A stretch of 64,000 bases of DNA from Phallusia mammillata (GCA_003260075.1 QLIY01000120.1:170526-234525); one strand, 5' to 3'; shown: positions 1 to 14,721, counted from the stretch's first letter. Numbers and translations: made by a program. The notes: generated from the letters alone by a model not told the origin.

Positions 1-3000
1 AAATATTGACTTAGATATATTCGCATCCTTAACCCGATGTTTGAAACATTTTATTTCAAATTGCCCGTTCTATCTGCGGTCTGCGTGAAGCGGTCTTTCC
101 GTCGTTACAGTGACTCACTGGTTGTGTTTTGATGGCGGTCCGACGTATTTTTTGATGTGACACATGAATTTATTGACAAAAATACGCTATGATGTTGTTT
201 GTGTGTACGCCGGCACAAACCATCAGAAGTTGAGGTTACCACACATACTTCCTGTTTTGTTGCTACTTTGAGAGTTAAACGCTGAATAGATGTAATGTTT
301 AGGGTCAGTTTGTGAATTTTGCTCAGTTGTGATTGGAGTAAATGGTCGTGCTCATAATATCTCTTCAACTTGTAAACGTAAAACTGGAAGCAAAAGGTAA
401 CATCTCTAGTACAGCTGAAACAATATCAGAAATGCGTAATCACCAAAAGCGTAGTTAAGTCAGGCGAAATTAGGTTGATTGTTAAATAAAGAACATACGT
501 ATATCTTCAAGTCGTTTATCTTTCTTTAAAATTGAAATGTAGGACGTATCCGGTGTTTTATGGAACACATAACTAAAGAGACAAACTACAGTTGGTTAGT
601 TTGTTCAAGTCACCCCTTGTTTCATAGTTGATTGATTTCACGTACAAGGGCAACCAGTGTGGTTTTCATATAAATATCCTGTTAAGCTTGAGGTCAGGTC
701 ATATAACCGTGAACTCGCTGCTCAATTAAGCGCTACAACAGCACTAGCGTAACCAAAATGCACTGCCTCGTATGCTTTCAGACCAGAAAAACGTGATCAT
801 TTGGGGCTTTGCTGATGCCTGATGGTAGGTTTGGTGTTGATTTAAAGGTCATTAGCTTATCTATAATGCGCCTGGAAATTCCATTTTACAGATTTCTGTG
901 TGTTTAAAAGGGTGTTTTTTTGCTCATGGAAGAACCGGTATTCGGTAGAAAATTCAATTTCAGTGGCAATTATGTAAGCATCAATAAACACCGCTACGTG
1001 AAGGAAATATTTGTTTGTTTTAAACTTGCTGTAAAATACTGAGTTACATTCAAAATGTTACGTTTTTAAACCTTGTTTCATAACTTTAGTGTTACACAAC
1101 AAATGTTGTAATTGACTTTGTTTCATAACGAACAAGTATATAAAGTACCTAAAGGTGTTAAGGCGCATTTTATACTGTATGAAAAAAGGCCTTCTGGTCT
1201 CAACCGAAAGCTTATATGTACTAGTTTACAAAGTTTGCGACCCGTACGAGTAGTTTTTTAGTAATAAGAAATTTAGAGGTAGCTCTTAAAACCTGCAGGG
1301 ACCTTAAACATATGCAACATAAATGTATACAGCATTATCGGCGTCTAATCAGGACTGAATTGCCCGCAAAATAGGTTTGAGTTCAAGCTGCTTCGTGCAA
1401 ATAACATACGCGCGGTGGTGGCAGACCAATTCGGGTTAAATTGAACCACAAACGCCTAGGCTAAATTAAAAACACAGCCACAGCAGTCTGGGTAGTAGAC
1501 TGTGTTATGGCATGGCTCTGCCCGAGTGGGGAAAAAAGATCCGGAAAAATTAAAGCCGTGCGTTTCACTGGTGTGTAGCATGTGCGCGTGGTGGCTGGTG
1601 TAGTAGTAACTCGACACCGCTGTTCAGTTTGGCAAGGGTCTGCGCAGTTTAGATATAAGCCGGTTAATCTGCAGTACAGAATTTGTTTTACGCTGAAATA
1701 CTACTTCCAGTGTGTGTTGTTGTGTTTTAGTCAAAGTGGTTAGATTTGTTGTGGTCAAATATTTCAAAGCAGAAATGGCTTTTATTGTGGTGGTGCTTTG
1801 TCTTTTTTGTCAAGAAATGACAATAAATGGGTGAACAGTTTTGATCATCAAGGATGATGCAATAGCTTGCTTAAATGAGTCTGGCTTAAATGCATGTAAA
1901 CAGCTGTTTTACCGAATAGTTTATCGTACATGTGAGTTGACTTGTCAAATAATGAAAGGTGCCGTCAGTTTGTAAGCGGAATAATGTTAGTTTTTGAAAA
2001 AATACCAAACCTTAATGTTTTGTGTTATTTTGGGGAATCATTATACATTATGTCAAAGGTTAGTTTCCAAAATAGTTCAGATTTTTATAACTTGCAGTCA
2101 AACAGAAACTATAAGGGCAAAATGCCAATATACATTGTTGAACATGTTTTGTACGCTTCGAGACTAGGCAATACCAATTTTTAATTTAAAACTCGGACTC
2201 GCATTTCGCGAAGATATTTCTAATTTCGTTGAGCGACGCAGTTTTACGATGCCTCGCATTCTTAACGCATTTTGCCCTGAGCAATCCGCTCCATAGTTTA
2301 CGGTCGATGTAATTGTGGGTTTGTTGGAACAACAGCGGCTCCTTGACTGACACGAGGTAACTATAGTTCGTAGGTGACTCGCAGGCTTATCGGCTGCTGT
2401 AGAAAAAGTTAACAACCGAAATCCGGTTTCTTTTAATGTGTTTGTAAACAAAGACTAAGCGGGCGTGCCAATAGCGCTAATCTTTTGTCGGAGATTTAAG
2501 TTTTCAGTCTATTGTTTCTGCCGTTCAGCTTAAATTGGACAGCAATGCGCGGTCAGTTGTGAAAAAGTATAAACCACTGATTTAAGCGGGATTCTAAGTC
2601 CACAGCTAAGTTCATTCTACCACAGTGAAGTAAAAAATGTACTACAATATTGCTTCGTTTTTTCGCTACAGGTAACTTTTTTTACAAAAGGTAGCTTTGA
2701 ACAACTTTTATTTTGTTAGACAATTGGCTACATGAGCTAGTTTGGTAACCTGCATCAAGTGTGCATCCAATTCAGGTATTCTTTGTTAGTGGAAAACACA
2801 ATACTACAAGGGTGTTTAAAGTAAAGACAGTAAAGTTTCTAGTGCAAAAAAATTAAATAATTTTTGACCCAATACAAAACGCTTGTGCTTGCTTTTCTAA
2901 ACTAAATAATTAATTGCATATTTTTGGTTGAAAACGTCGTGTTGTTAGCTTATAACTTTGTATGAAAACACAGAGTCGTGTAACTCAAATCCAATGTATG

Positions 3001-4060
3001 AACACGTGTTAAAATATTGATGAAGCTTTCTGCGACCTGCTGTTATAAGGTTCTTGTCAATGTCTTTAATTCCGGATGTTGCTTAGCAACAGGTTAACCT
3101 TTCCTCTGTGATGTAATAAACTTCCCTCTGTGACGTAGGAATGCTGGATTTTGTATGGGAATTTCCGTACAATCGAATACCGTATCAGTTGCACCAGGAG
3201 ACCATTTGAAATTGTAACGTATGCCCGCTATAGGTCAGTTTGGCAATACTGAATATAAAAAATGCACGTTTATTAGAACTCACCAAAATACCAAAATCAA
3301 CGTTTTGCAAAATTAAGCAAAGTAGATGGATATAAAACTACAAACATAAAGTATTTTTGATTTTATGGTCGCAATGTAGGGGCTTACCCGCGGAGCGTTA
3401 TATACCAATCGCGTCCATTCAAACTTCATTTGTTCAGCTGAACCCCGAAGCACATGACGTCACAATTAGCATTGTTCCGTCACAGCACGCATGGTGACGC
3501 AACGATAGGGGAGATGTTGGTGGAGTGGTGGTTGCGGCCATCTATTGCGTGTTCAAATTTCCGGTCAGCTGTTTCAGCTTACTGATCGACTGAGGCTTGG
3601 GAATTTGAGTTAGAACATTTCCTTGTTGACGTGTAGCGGGATATATTTTGTTATTTTTTGTGCTGCAGCATGTAAGGTACAGGGGGTTTTGTGCAGTTAA
3701 GGTACCTCAAGACAGTTTTTAGCTTAGTTTAAGCAGATTTTTGTTTCACATGAAATTGTACAAGTTTGTTTTGCGATGTTTAAAGGTTTAAAGTAGTTTA
3801 AATCTCTAACGTGTTGTTGATGTTATGATCAAATTGATGACAAAAAAAGTATAATACAGTTTATCAATTTTGTTTCAATTTTTAGCATTTCTTTCTTTTT
3901 AGCATTTTCAGGAAAAGTTTGTTAAATTGTGGAAGTCAGCACTTCTGAAAATTAGTGTTGTTCATTTTGCAGCCAACTAAAAACGTAAAGTGTAAAATTC
4001 AGTTTTCAATTGGATTATGTAATACAAAGTGCACGTCATAGTTTAGTTTGTGACATCACA
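1..4060. other. No recognisable gene; upstream flank of exon 1a
   Basis: Both strands carry only short open frames without family signatures. Two features stand out: the phase-2 mini-frame at 2637-2671 and one TGACGTCA at 3455-3462 in a GC-richer patch, which may be promoter of exon 1a. Confidence 0.5.
2637..2671 (+). CDS. Very short candidate first exon in phase 2
   Basis: ATG at 2637 is followed by MYYNIASFFRY and then CTACAG|GTAACT, ending two bases into a codon. That again fits the acceptor at 28372. With only 12 codons the match could be chance (one in three for phase alone). Confidence 0.12.
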
Positions 4061-5034
4061 ATGAACCGGTCAACAGCATCTCTTCCATCAGCGTCTATCC
4101 TCAAGAGCAGTTCCATGTTCTTTGAGCCGGGCAAGGAGCAAGATGCTCTCTCCACCGATTCTGGTTTCTCTTCTGAACAAATCTTCACCACGTGCTACGA
4201 GAACCCATGGACGCCCCGATTTCCCCCCACACGCCGGAACCGCTTAAACTTGAACAATCGACCTCTGACCCCGTTGAAGGTCAAATCCGTCGGCGCGTTT
4301 GGAGTCGAGAAAACCAAAGCCTTTCCGATTTTCTCTGATATTCCGAACGATGACGCGCATATGAACGGGCGCTCCCCCCATTTGGCGGTGACGAGAAGTC
4401 ATTCGAATGATTGTGACGTCAGAACGTCGCGAGTTGCACCGACCCCCGTCCGCCCGATGTCGCTAGTGGTCAACCCAGTCGTGTTAGAACCAATGGAAGC
4501 TTCCAGTCGGCTAATCACGTCAACTACGAAAACACGGGATTCCTCCACCGTCGTGCGGAAAACAAAACCCGATAGCGATGACGTCAGCAGCATGACGTCA
4601 TCCCCTTTGGAGTCTGGATCTTCGGATTATCCGGATCAAAATTCTGAATCGGAACATCAGGAGACGCCTGTGAAGGTGGTGATGAGGCAGAAGCGCGGTT
4701 TACCGGAGGAAGCGGAGGTTAAGAAGAGTCGAAGGCGTTCTCTACCAAATGTCTTCGGCTTAAAAAGGAACTCTTTGTCCGGTTTAAGTATTTTCAAGAA
4801 CGTTTTCCACATCTCCCGTTCATCAAGCATTGATAAAGAGGAGCAAGTCGCGTCCTCCGAGAGGAGGCAGTCTCTTCCCGAGCATCAAATCGTGGAAGAG
4901 CTCTTCCGCAAACCGGGATCACGGAAAACGAGAAAAGTATCATCTGCATCTTCTGCATCTTCCACATCAAGTTCGTCTTCTTTCGGAAGCAAATTTCGAT
5001 CCACTGAAAGACGGAAGGTTTTTGGCAAGAAAAG
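4061..5034 (+). CDS. RAP1GAP: Alternative first exon 1a of Rap1GAP (324-residue N-terminus)
   Basis: This is an open frame from ATG at 4061 to a donor AAAAG|GTATTT at 5034/5035. It ends two bases into a codon, which is exactly the phase needed at 28372. Joined to the common exons it gives a 1191-residue protein. The peptide is Ser/Thr/Pro-rich and probably disordered, with basic patches containing RRRSLP and RRQSLP, which fit the RRxS form of PKA sites. PKA sites are known in mammalian Rap1GAP, but not in this segment. An acceptor-like TTTTGCAG at 3965-3972 suggests a further 5' non-coding exon. It could instead belong to an unrelated gene. The phase match, the long open frame and the shared strand favour Rap1GAP. 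Three TGACGTCA palindromes lie inside the exon. Confidence 0.6.
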
Positions 5035-8000
5035 GTATTTTTTATGCTCTTGTTTTTGTGACTCAACGTGATTGTGTGAGTTAATTTAGTGGGATGTTAC
5101 TTCAGGTGTAGAGTTAATAGGATTTGCTATTTAGGAGACATTTTTAAGGGACTGTTGGTGTTTATTGAAGTCGCTTGATGTATCTTTTAGATTGGTAACG
5201 AAGCTTGAAGAGAGATTTGCTTTGATTTTTTCGTCCCAATTAAGTCATGTACGTAACTTAAAGATTTGTGTGTGTCTTCCGCTGTTAGCCTAATATGTAG
5301 AGAAGCTTATTGGCTTTTAGATAAACTAATTCATATTTCTTAGCTATTTGACATTTTTTGACAACAATTTTCGTTTTTGTGATACAAATGTATCAGATGT
5401 AAATTAGGCATAATCTCCTAAACCTAAAGTCACAATACGAGAATTACACACTTGTGCATCAAAAACAAAACCCACAGTTGCTAATAAGCAATAATCCGCA
5501 ACTTTTAACTTTTTCCCGCCTAATACGTTGTCGTACAAATAACGCGCAAATATGTTTTCCCTAAACGTCACCTAATCGGATTAGCGCACCGCAAAATATC
5601 CGTCAGTAGGTTGAAATCGGTACGACCAGGTTACTCATACTATAGACTGCGGCCACCTAATTCAATTTGTTCACTTGGCTGTTGTATCAGCACAACCTCA
5701 AGTTGACTGCAAACAACAGTTTTTTCTCCTTAATCGCATTTCGTAAACAGATTAATACTTTGCCTTTCCCACATCAAAGAAATTGAAGTTTTTGAAGATT
5801 CTTTTTTCATAAGCACCCAAATCGAATTTACAAATTTACGGTTTGCTGTATTAGACTTGGATTTTTTTGTTTGGTTAAAACCAACAGCGTTTTTAAAGTG
5901 CGGTTGGACACTGAGCTGCTGTTACTTTGTATGGCTAGCGCCACTTAGTGGTATAGAATTAACTATTTTTGTACACGATGAGGCGCTAAATGCACAAAAT
6001 GTTTTTAGCGGGTTTGGGCTTTTCAAACTTAATTCGTTTTGTCACTCAAATCGAGTTTGAATCAGAAACGCCAATCGATCACATTACTGATATATATATA
6101 TATCTGTTTTGTTTGGTTTTTGACTTTTGTTATTGTTTCCAAAACGTAATTGTGCCAAGAAAGTTCTTGTGACCATTCTGATAAAATATTCGGTTTACAT
6201 TTTTATTCGGTTGTCAATGTGAGATCAGCATGTAGTAATGCTTGTGTTAAAAAGCTATTCCAAACCTCAAAGAACTTTTTCAGACAAAAAGTCACACTCT
6301 ATAATCACGTCAACCAGATGCCTTATTACGCAATAGGAAGCGCATTGTTATGTCACCACCAGCTGTCAGACGCTGACTTCGCTCAGTTGTGGGGTCAGAG
6401 TTCGCGTCACGGGTTAAAGGTCACATTTAGTAAGGTTCAATCGCATTAGCTATCTGTCGCAGATAAACGTCTGATCTCTGCAGGCGAAGTGGGTTAAATA
6501 TTTCACGCCTAGAAGCTGAACTCTTTGACAAATTCTGAGGATTTCGGTTTTATTTGTCAAAAATATGTCAGGAAGTTGTTAAAGTGTTTCGGTTTATTGT
6601 TTGCTTTTAATGTCGATTTTTTGCGTTTTTAAAGATACACCGAGATGTATAAGATACACATGAAAATTTGAATTTGGGCAGACAAATTTTGACCGTTGCG
6701 TTGTAAAAACATTGGAACGCTGGTTGTAAACTGGTTTTGGTTTCCGACCGTTATAACCTATAGAGCTGTTGCAGAATTTAATTAACTTGTTGTCAAACTT
6801 ATTAACAGCTGAAATACAGACCCCCACGACTGTGGTAAAATCATCAAAGAAATTCATTACAAACGTATTGTACTAAAGATATTTGACCAATTACAAGATG
6901 TTTAAATATACCAAGAAGCATTTCAAGGCTCTTAAACGAACTTGATAAGACAAGTATGATTTTTCCCTACATAAGTTTATTGGGATTTTTTTCTTTTTCC
7001 ATGCTGCTTTTTAGGTCCGTGTCTAGTATTTATAAGTATCACATGTATTGAACAGGGTAAATTGAAAAATAGGTGTCTTGTGATTTCATATTTTCTTGTC
7101 TGCGAAGTTGTAATGTATTTGGGTCAGATTTCTTTAGAACTTTGAAATATTTCATTCAGCCAACTGACCTTATTGGCTGAAACTCTTTCGATGACGTGTT
7201 TACCTCACGCTCAACCCCTTGCCTGAAATTCCTCTTGCTTTTTGGTGAATCGACACTTTAATCGCGTGAAACACCGATATTACACACGCACGTGTTGCGT
7301 CTACCTTGTGACGTCATAGACGTTTCGGGGCTTGGTCACGTGATCGCGACGCGCCAACAATCGGCGGACATTATGCCGTCACACAAGCGCGGAACTGCCG
7401 TTAGATAAAATGCAAACGGAAAAGTTGTTTTGCTTAAATCAGGAGTACATTTAAGTGGCTAAAGAACTTTCAATTTTTAGTTAGGTTTCGATTATGTCTG
7501 AAACCAAATAAATTACTGTGTTCAGTGAAAGTGGTTCTTGTCGAATGCTTCGAGTAAAAAAAAATTGTAAGGTTGGGAATGCTTATGTCGTGAGACATCT
7601 ATGTTGTCACTTGTCATCATCAGTGAAATGCACGCTGCAAAACATTGCTTTCGACTTAGTAAGGGTTTCTTTAGCATCATTTGAATGTTCCTTGACAAGC
7701 TTGAGGCAGAGATAAGGTTTGTTTTGAAAGACTCAAGATTTGCTGACCCTTGCAGGTCTACTTCCTATAGTTACACGCGTCTATGGTACTTTTCAAACGG
7801 TTAAAGATTACATGAGATGCGGTTTTGACAATCTGTTCTGCTGCTTCTTGCGGTTTACATGCGAAACAGATGAGGATGGTGTAAGCCTCAAATTGCTGCT
7901 TGTATTTGACTTGAAAAGATTTGAAATACTAAATAAACGGTTTTTTTGGCTTGTGGTAAACGTAGGTGTTGTATAACAGACAGGCCGGAAATTTCCAATG

Positions 8001-10790
8001 TTCCATGAGCTAAATAAAGTAAGTCCAATTAGGAAAAAAGGAAAATAAATTGTCACAAAGTTGTAAACTTTTTAATGCATGACGATTATTAAAAATGCAC
8101 CAATGCCTTCTTGTATTGGGAAATTTGTAATTTAGCTGGTTTTGAGGTCTTGTGAACAGCTGAAAGCCTGTTTCCGTTTTTTTATCTATGTTTTACCCCT
8201 GTGAAAAACTCCCAATTAACCGCAGGTTATTGGGCTTGATCCAATTTCCACGCTTCCACATAAACAACATACACTTCCTTACCTGGAGAATTGTTCACAT
8301 CGATTGAAACACTTTGCACACGAGAAGTTGATAAATTACTTATTTTTTCCAATCGTAATTATCCTGTTCCGTTTCTGAGTTCCGTTTTAATTTTTGGATT
8401 TTAAAATTTTCCTGTGTCATGTAGTCGCTCCAATCACTATAAACCCGAATGACCGAATCATTGTGATTTGACGTCACAATGCTATAGCGTGCGACGCCTT
8501 GTTTGTGATTGGCCCCGCGCGATTCCGCTGCCCCCCTGTGTTACGTCATAAACGCCCTGTATCCCGCGCAGAACAGGAAGTCCCGCGAATGATCAATACA
8601 CGAATACTGTATGAAGTGACGGTTTGTGATGTCATAAATGCGACAGTTCGCGCGTTTTTTTCGTGGAAGAGCTTCAAGATTGACGCGGTATCTGAATTTA
8701 TGGTGGACTTATATGAGAAGGCTGTCTAACTTGACATAAATGTGAGTTAGATTTATATGCAGTTTCATTGGCAGGTATATTTGCTTGAGGTGTGGTAAAG
8801 CAATTCGTTTTAGTTTTTGTCTGCGCAATCTTATGTATTGATATTGGGTTTTAATATTTTAAAGCGTTGGAACAGTTTTCTGTCTTATTCGTGGTAAAAA
8901 GTTGTGTTGTTTTAAATAGGTTAAAAAGTTAGTCATAGTTGTCATGTAGAGAGTTTAAGTTGTTTTTTTACAAAACGAAAGGTCAAGCTTGGATTCCGAG
9001 CTAAAACAATTTCGATTCAGTTGCATCAATTCTTTGACTTCCAATTACTTGATGTCCTGTTGAGAGGTTCAGGCAAATCGCTTGGATGCCTTGTGTCATT
9101 TGGGCTCGAGGATAATCTCGGCAGCGTCGTATTGTCTGATCCGTTTCATCGTAAATCTAACAAACTTACGTTAGGGAGGATATGCAAGGTTAACAAGTCG
9201 TTTGTTGCGTCATCACATGTCATAAACAAAATTGTGACGATTGAAACAAGCCCAAGGGCTACATAAGCAGTTGGTGTAGTACTATAGGGAATGTTTTTGT
9301 AGCCAACCATCTAGTAGTCAAAGGGGGCGTTTGCCACTTAGCTTTGTTTAGTGAAACGCATCGTTTTGTGAACATTTGCAAACTAGCTTCTTTGAATCAA
9401 AATGAACGAATGTTAACATAGAATTGGCGTAGTTAAGGGTTTATGGCCTAATCGTTCTTTACATAATCAGTAGAGTCTTCAAAAACTTGTGGATTGGTGG
9501 ATTTAAAACCAAAAGTTGTGGATTGTACAAATTGCGTTAGAGAGGTTATGCCAGGTTAAAATTCCTACGATAAATCATCACTTTCATGTTTAGAACTCTT
9601 CGAGGGAAAACATTCACCCTTGGGCAATTGTATATTTTTGTGCCGATCAATTTTCCGCTGTGGTTTATTGATTCAAATTTCAAGTAAAGCGTCATTATTT
9701 TGCGCAAGGTATTCGCCTCAATTCGCCTTTAAAACTGAAGTTTTTTGGTTTCTTGTATGCTAATGCAATCTTAATGGGGAAATATTAGCTACTTTTTTTC
9801 AGAATTTTAGCGTTATTGTTGTTCTGTTCTTTTAAAATAATGTGTGTGGTAAGATTAGAACGAACTAATAGTCTCAATACTTTGTTGTTTGAAAAAGCTC
9901 TTTGAAATATAGCAAAAGTGATTGTAGGGATTAGTCTGCAGAAATTGGATCACGTTAAAAATTCTTGCCTGACACCAAAGTAGAAATGTCACCAATTTAG
10001 AAGTAACTCGATTCAAGATCAAAGCTTTGGCCTGGCAGCAATTTGAACTCTGTTTAACCTTGACATTCTTTGTGACGCCATAATAAGATCAGTTAAATTG
10101 AATTGTTGTTGCCTTTCCATTAAGTAAAGCGGATTTGCCAGCTGCTGCTAGTTGACATAAACTTAGTTACTGTTTTATGACTTTGTATGTTAAATTAAAC
10201 ATAAAGGATATGTTTTTTTTAAAGTGAGGACCTTTTAGTATTTCGATTTTGACTTGGTTTTGGGCGTTACATTATCAAAGTTGGGGTTAGATGTGCTTCA
10301 GTCTGTTTAGTTTTATAAATATAGAAGAGCAAAGCTTCATTGTTTAAGTTTTATTTTAGCTGCAGTAAGGTTTGTTACCAGTTCTTTCTCGTGGGTTAGA
10401 AGTTTTTCTGCAACATGTCCATTAGCCTATGAGCAAACCCATAATAGCTAATGCAGTTCGCCAAATAAAAACATGTTTTAGACTAAATACAAATCAGCTA
10501 AAAGCGATGTTGTGACGAAATTATTAGGGTTATATTTGTTCACTAACATTACAACTCAAATCGTGATGCTAATAATTGGACAACAAAACCTATGAGTATG
10601 ACTGTTGTCCAACAAAGTATCATGTAATCCAGAATTCAGCTTAATATGGGCGTAAGTTTATCTTGTTAAGTTCTAAAATGACCAACACATAATGGCGTTG
10701 ACTCATCAAAAAGATGGTGTAGAATATTTTCTGACTAACGCTATTTTTATAGACTTTATTGGCGCAAGAGGACCCTTATTAACCCTTATA

Positions 10791-11007
10791 GTGAACAGCT
10801 GACCATGTTTCTCCTGATTGCGACCTTATATCTTTACCGGTAAAAGTTTTGTGACTCAATCAACGATTACATCATGAATGGGACTGTATACATGGGGGGG
10901 GGGGTGAACAGCTGACCATGTTTTGTCCTGATTGCGACCTTATATCTTTACCGGTAAACGTTTTGTGACTCAATCAACGATTACATCATGAATGGGACTG
11001 TATACAT
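10791..11007. repeat. Direct duplication of about 104 bp with G-run at the junction
   Basis: Copy 1 is 10791-10893 and copy 2 is 10904-11007. Both start GTGAACAGCTGACCATG and end GACTGTATACAT. Between them lies an uninterrupted run of 11 G (10894-10904, the last G shared with copy 2). The copies differ near GTTTCTCC versus GTTTTGTCC and at AAAAG versus AAACG, so they are not identical. Confidence 0.95.
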
Positions 11008-14000
11008 AAGAATAATAGACTATCACGCTAAGAACAGAGCTGAAGTTACGATACAGCTAATATACCAAAGGGGAATTTCTGGAGGCTATAAGTGTCAGAA
11101 AACTATGTCAAGATATGCCTATCAAAACAACATGTTTCAAAATGGATCAAAGAACATCGCCAATAATACTTGGTTATTGAATTGGCTTTGTAAACCTTTA
11201 AGCAGTAAAACCAGTGGACGTTACAACGCTCAATAAAAAATCACTCAGTTCTAATTGTAAGTAACACATATTTTGCTTGTCAGCTCCCTAATCAAGTAGA
11301 AAAAATATTTACAAATTTAGGAATAAAACGTTGTTTTTCTACTCATTTTGATTGTTGATGCGTTTAAAAATATCATCGGGTAATGAGAACCGTCGCATTG
11401 ATTAGCCCGAAAACTCCAACGTTACGGATAAAACCCACGATTACGCATCAATGACGTCATCCGTAGACAAGATGAGGTGAAAGAAGCGAAATTGAAAACT
11501 TCCTGTCTTGCTGTGAAGCAAATGACATAGCGTCGCGGTGTATGGCGCTGTGAATTTATTTGCATTTAAATGGTTGTAAACTCACTTTGAAGTGGGTAGT
11601 CAGTTTGTCGTTGTTTCAGTAGTCATAAATTGTAGAATTGTGTTGGAGGGTTTTGACCTTTCTTGTGTGAAAAAATATCATTTTTGGATGTTGACATATA
11701 TATTTTGCGAGTAAAAAGATTATATGTTCAAATATGAACTAGTTATCCATTCAATAAGCATATAGTTTGTTTTCTGCGGAAATATCCTATTCTTACTCAA
11801 AAAGGCTTTATTAGGCAATTTATTGTTGTTTCAAACTCATATCGATGCCACCTGCCTTCTCTCGTTTGTCTGACGTGAAGAGAAAGGCACTGAATCACGT
11901 GACACGTTGGCGGTAAGCTCATTTAACCGTGACGACGTAATCTCACTACAAGACACGAGACGAGAGATTAGTTGTAAAGTTGATGCAGTTGGTTCACATC
12001 ACAATTACTGTCTATGTCTGAACAATATGCGATTGTTTTTGGCTATTATGGCTATTGTGATGTCAGAAAGATGACAAGAGTTGTAGAAGGCGTGGTTTGT
12101 TTGGTTTTGTTTGTGTGTTGAACAGAAGTGTCTTCCAGGATAAACGTGGATAATCATTAACCAGCAAAAAGGCTGTAAATTGCAAGACTTAGTGTGACAG
12201 CACGTGACTAGGTTTTACACAGATGTTTTGAACTGTAGTCATCTTGTAATAATTATAAAGTTCTAAAAAATCTCGCCATTATCAATGAAGTAATCGCATT
12301 GCTAAAGTACGAAGGTAAATTGTTTTCAAGTTAAACATGGTACAAAACGAATGTGCCTCTTTTAATATAAACCAGGACAAAGAATTGAAAGTAGTATTAA
12401 AAAGATCCGAATATTGGACCTTTTATAGATAAACCGAAGACCTTAACTCCAGAATTAAGCCGAACAAATCTAGTTTGGTTGTACATTCAGCGCACGAAGA
12501 AGTTACAACCGCATTACAAATTCAAAATCACCTGTTAAGCTGACTCGATATTTGTGAATTCTTGTGAGAAAGGCTTCTTTTCAGCGTGGCCGGCGGTGTC
12601 AAGTGTTGGCAGTGGGCCATATGCTTTCCTGCCATCCCAGCACAAGTTATGGGTGGTAACTAGGCCAGATGGAAGAACTTGTAAGCTTGTACCGCTGAGA
12701 ATAGTGTCCAAGATATTGTGTTACAATTGCAGGAAGTTGCCATGGTGTGCTGACATACTTTGTTGTCTGCGGGAATGGCGTTTTAATAACTGATAGTAGC
12801 TTGTGAAGTTTGTGCAGTCAGATAAACTCGTTTTCAACTTAATTTGTCGTTAAAGTCGGTTTAAACTTGATTGGTTTCTAATAATGTGGCCATACAAACT
12901 ATAAACTTGGTTTTGTGCTTGTATGTCTAAATTTGCCTCAAATTGTAACACAGGCAAAACAACTTGCTATCTTGTAAATTCAATGCTGATTTTTTGACTG
13001 TAGTTAAGCTATTATAAAGGGCGGCTTGTTAAAACATGTCTAGTGAGTTTATATTTAAATGCGAGGGAGAAATTCTTTAGCGGTTCAAAGCAAATAGTTT
13101 TAAACTTACTAATGCGCGGATTTTGGCAGGCAAACTTCACGCGGCAGGGTCAGGTCTAAATCGGGGTTATTTGTGTCAGAAAATAATCGTTCAAATTTGC
13201 ATCTTGATTGTCGCAGACAGAAAAGTCGTTCCGAGTGCCAGAACAGTGTTTCAACCTAAATCATTCTTTTACGCATGACGGTTTAAGTAAAATCCAATTA
13301 AAACCGGCACGTTCCTGCAGTCGGGCATCCACGGGCCTAGTAACCCGCTCAATGCAGCAGTTGATGTATAAGTTTGATGTGATCGATAATGCATGTTTCC
13401 TGTGTCATGAGTCGCCTTTTCACAGGCCCTGCTCCCCCGAGGGATTTTCACGTCTCCAATAGCCGTACAAGTAATATCGATTATTGTCGTGATCTGTGCT
13501 GCCCCTGGTTCGGTATTTTTAGAAGGAACCACTGACAGTTTATGACCTTACGACCGACTGGTAATAATTGCATTCTACTCTCATTATCAAACGCGTATGT
13601 TAATGCAAATAAAAGGTGATTACGTGTTTAGGCTGTGGGTTTACGAACGATCAATCGTATTTCGATTAGCAGATTAGAATATAGTTTATGAATGGTCAAT
13701 TATAAACAGCTTAACTCCTGTTCATAACCCAGTCGACTAAATGCTGAATTCGCGACAAAGTTACATACTAAACCTACAAAACTCTTTCCAACAGTTTATT
13801 ACTTTTTTACATGCTAGGATGTAACCAATATGAATATTTTAAACCTTCTCACCAATTAGTTTTCGCTTGATTTTTATACAGCGACAGGTTATGTACGTTT
13901 CAACACACCTGACTAATCAATACGTTTAAAAGGGGACAGAAAATGTAAAGCAGGTCTACGAAATAGTAAAAGGTTGTTTCTGGGGGGATTATGTCTGTGA

Positions 14001-14521
14001 TGTTTCCTATAATTGCGACAAAAATATGAGAAGGTTTTCTTTTTTTTTGCGACAGGTTCCCTAATGAACATAACGCGTAAAAATCGTCTAGACATATGCA
14101 TATGCATTCAACTTTTTTGTTTTTTACAAAAATTCAGGCACCAATAATTTCGTTGAACCCTCAGAAAATTTCGAAGTAAACCTATTTGAAATCTGGCAAA
14201 AGCAAATCCGATACTGTCGTTTTATGGTATTCGATAAAATGTCATATTGCATTTTGATTTGGATTCTATAATTGCGAAACTCTGTATAACAAACATACAA
14301 TCAACAAGTTTCATGCCCATTTAATACAGTAACATTTCGCCATCTGTGTGACCGGGAGTTACCCAGGTTCTATTGCTGTGCGACTGGTGACAATGAATTT
14401 CGATTGCATCCTTTGTCTCGAGATTGTGACGTCACAGTGCTTGTTGCAACTGTTAAGTGTAAATGGATTTTTTGCACCAAAAGTCGAAACGCTGCCAGTA
14501 ATTGTTTGTTTAGAAATATTT

Positions 14522-14721
14522 GCTGCTATGACGCAACAAACGATTTATTATAAATGCCACGTACATTTTACCACAGAAACTAAATTTGCAGTTGGTTTGT
14601 TTGTCAAGAAAGAGGGGGGGGGGCGCTGCTATGACGCAACAAACGATTTATTATAAATGCCACGTACATAGGTTTTACCACAGAAACTAAATTTGCAGTT
14701 GGTTTGTTTGTCAAGAAAGAG
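14522..14721. repeat. Direct duplication of about 95 bp with G-run at the junction
   Basis: Copy 1 (14522-14614) and copy 2 (14625-14721) both run from GCTGCTATGACGCAACAAAC to TTTGTCAAGAAAGAG. A run of 10 G (14614-14623) separates them. Copy 2 has four extra bases after CGTACAT. The architecture is the same as at 10.8 kb. Confidence 0.95.

Noticed and set aside
13208-13532. Overlapping frames of 84 and 87 codons on both strands
   Set aside because: No recognisable signature or splice context. A tunicate gene could have short exons, but nothing here supports one.
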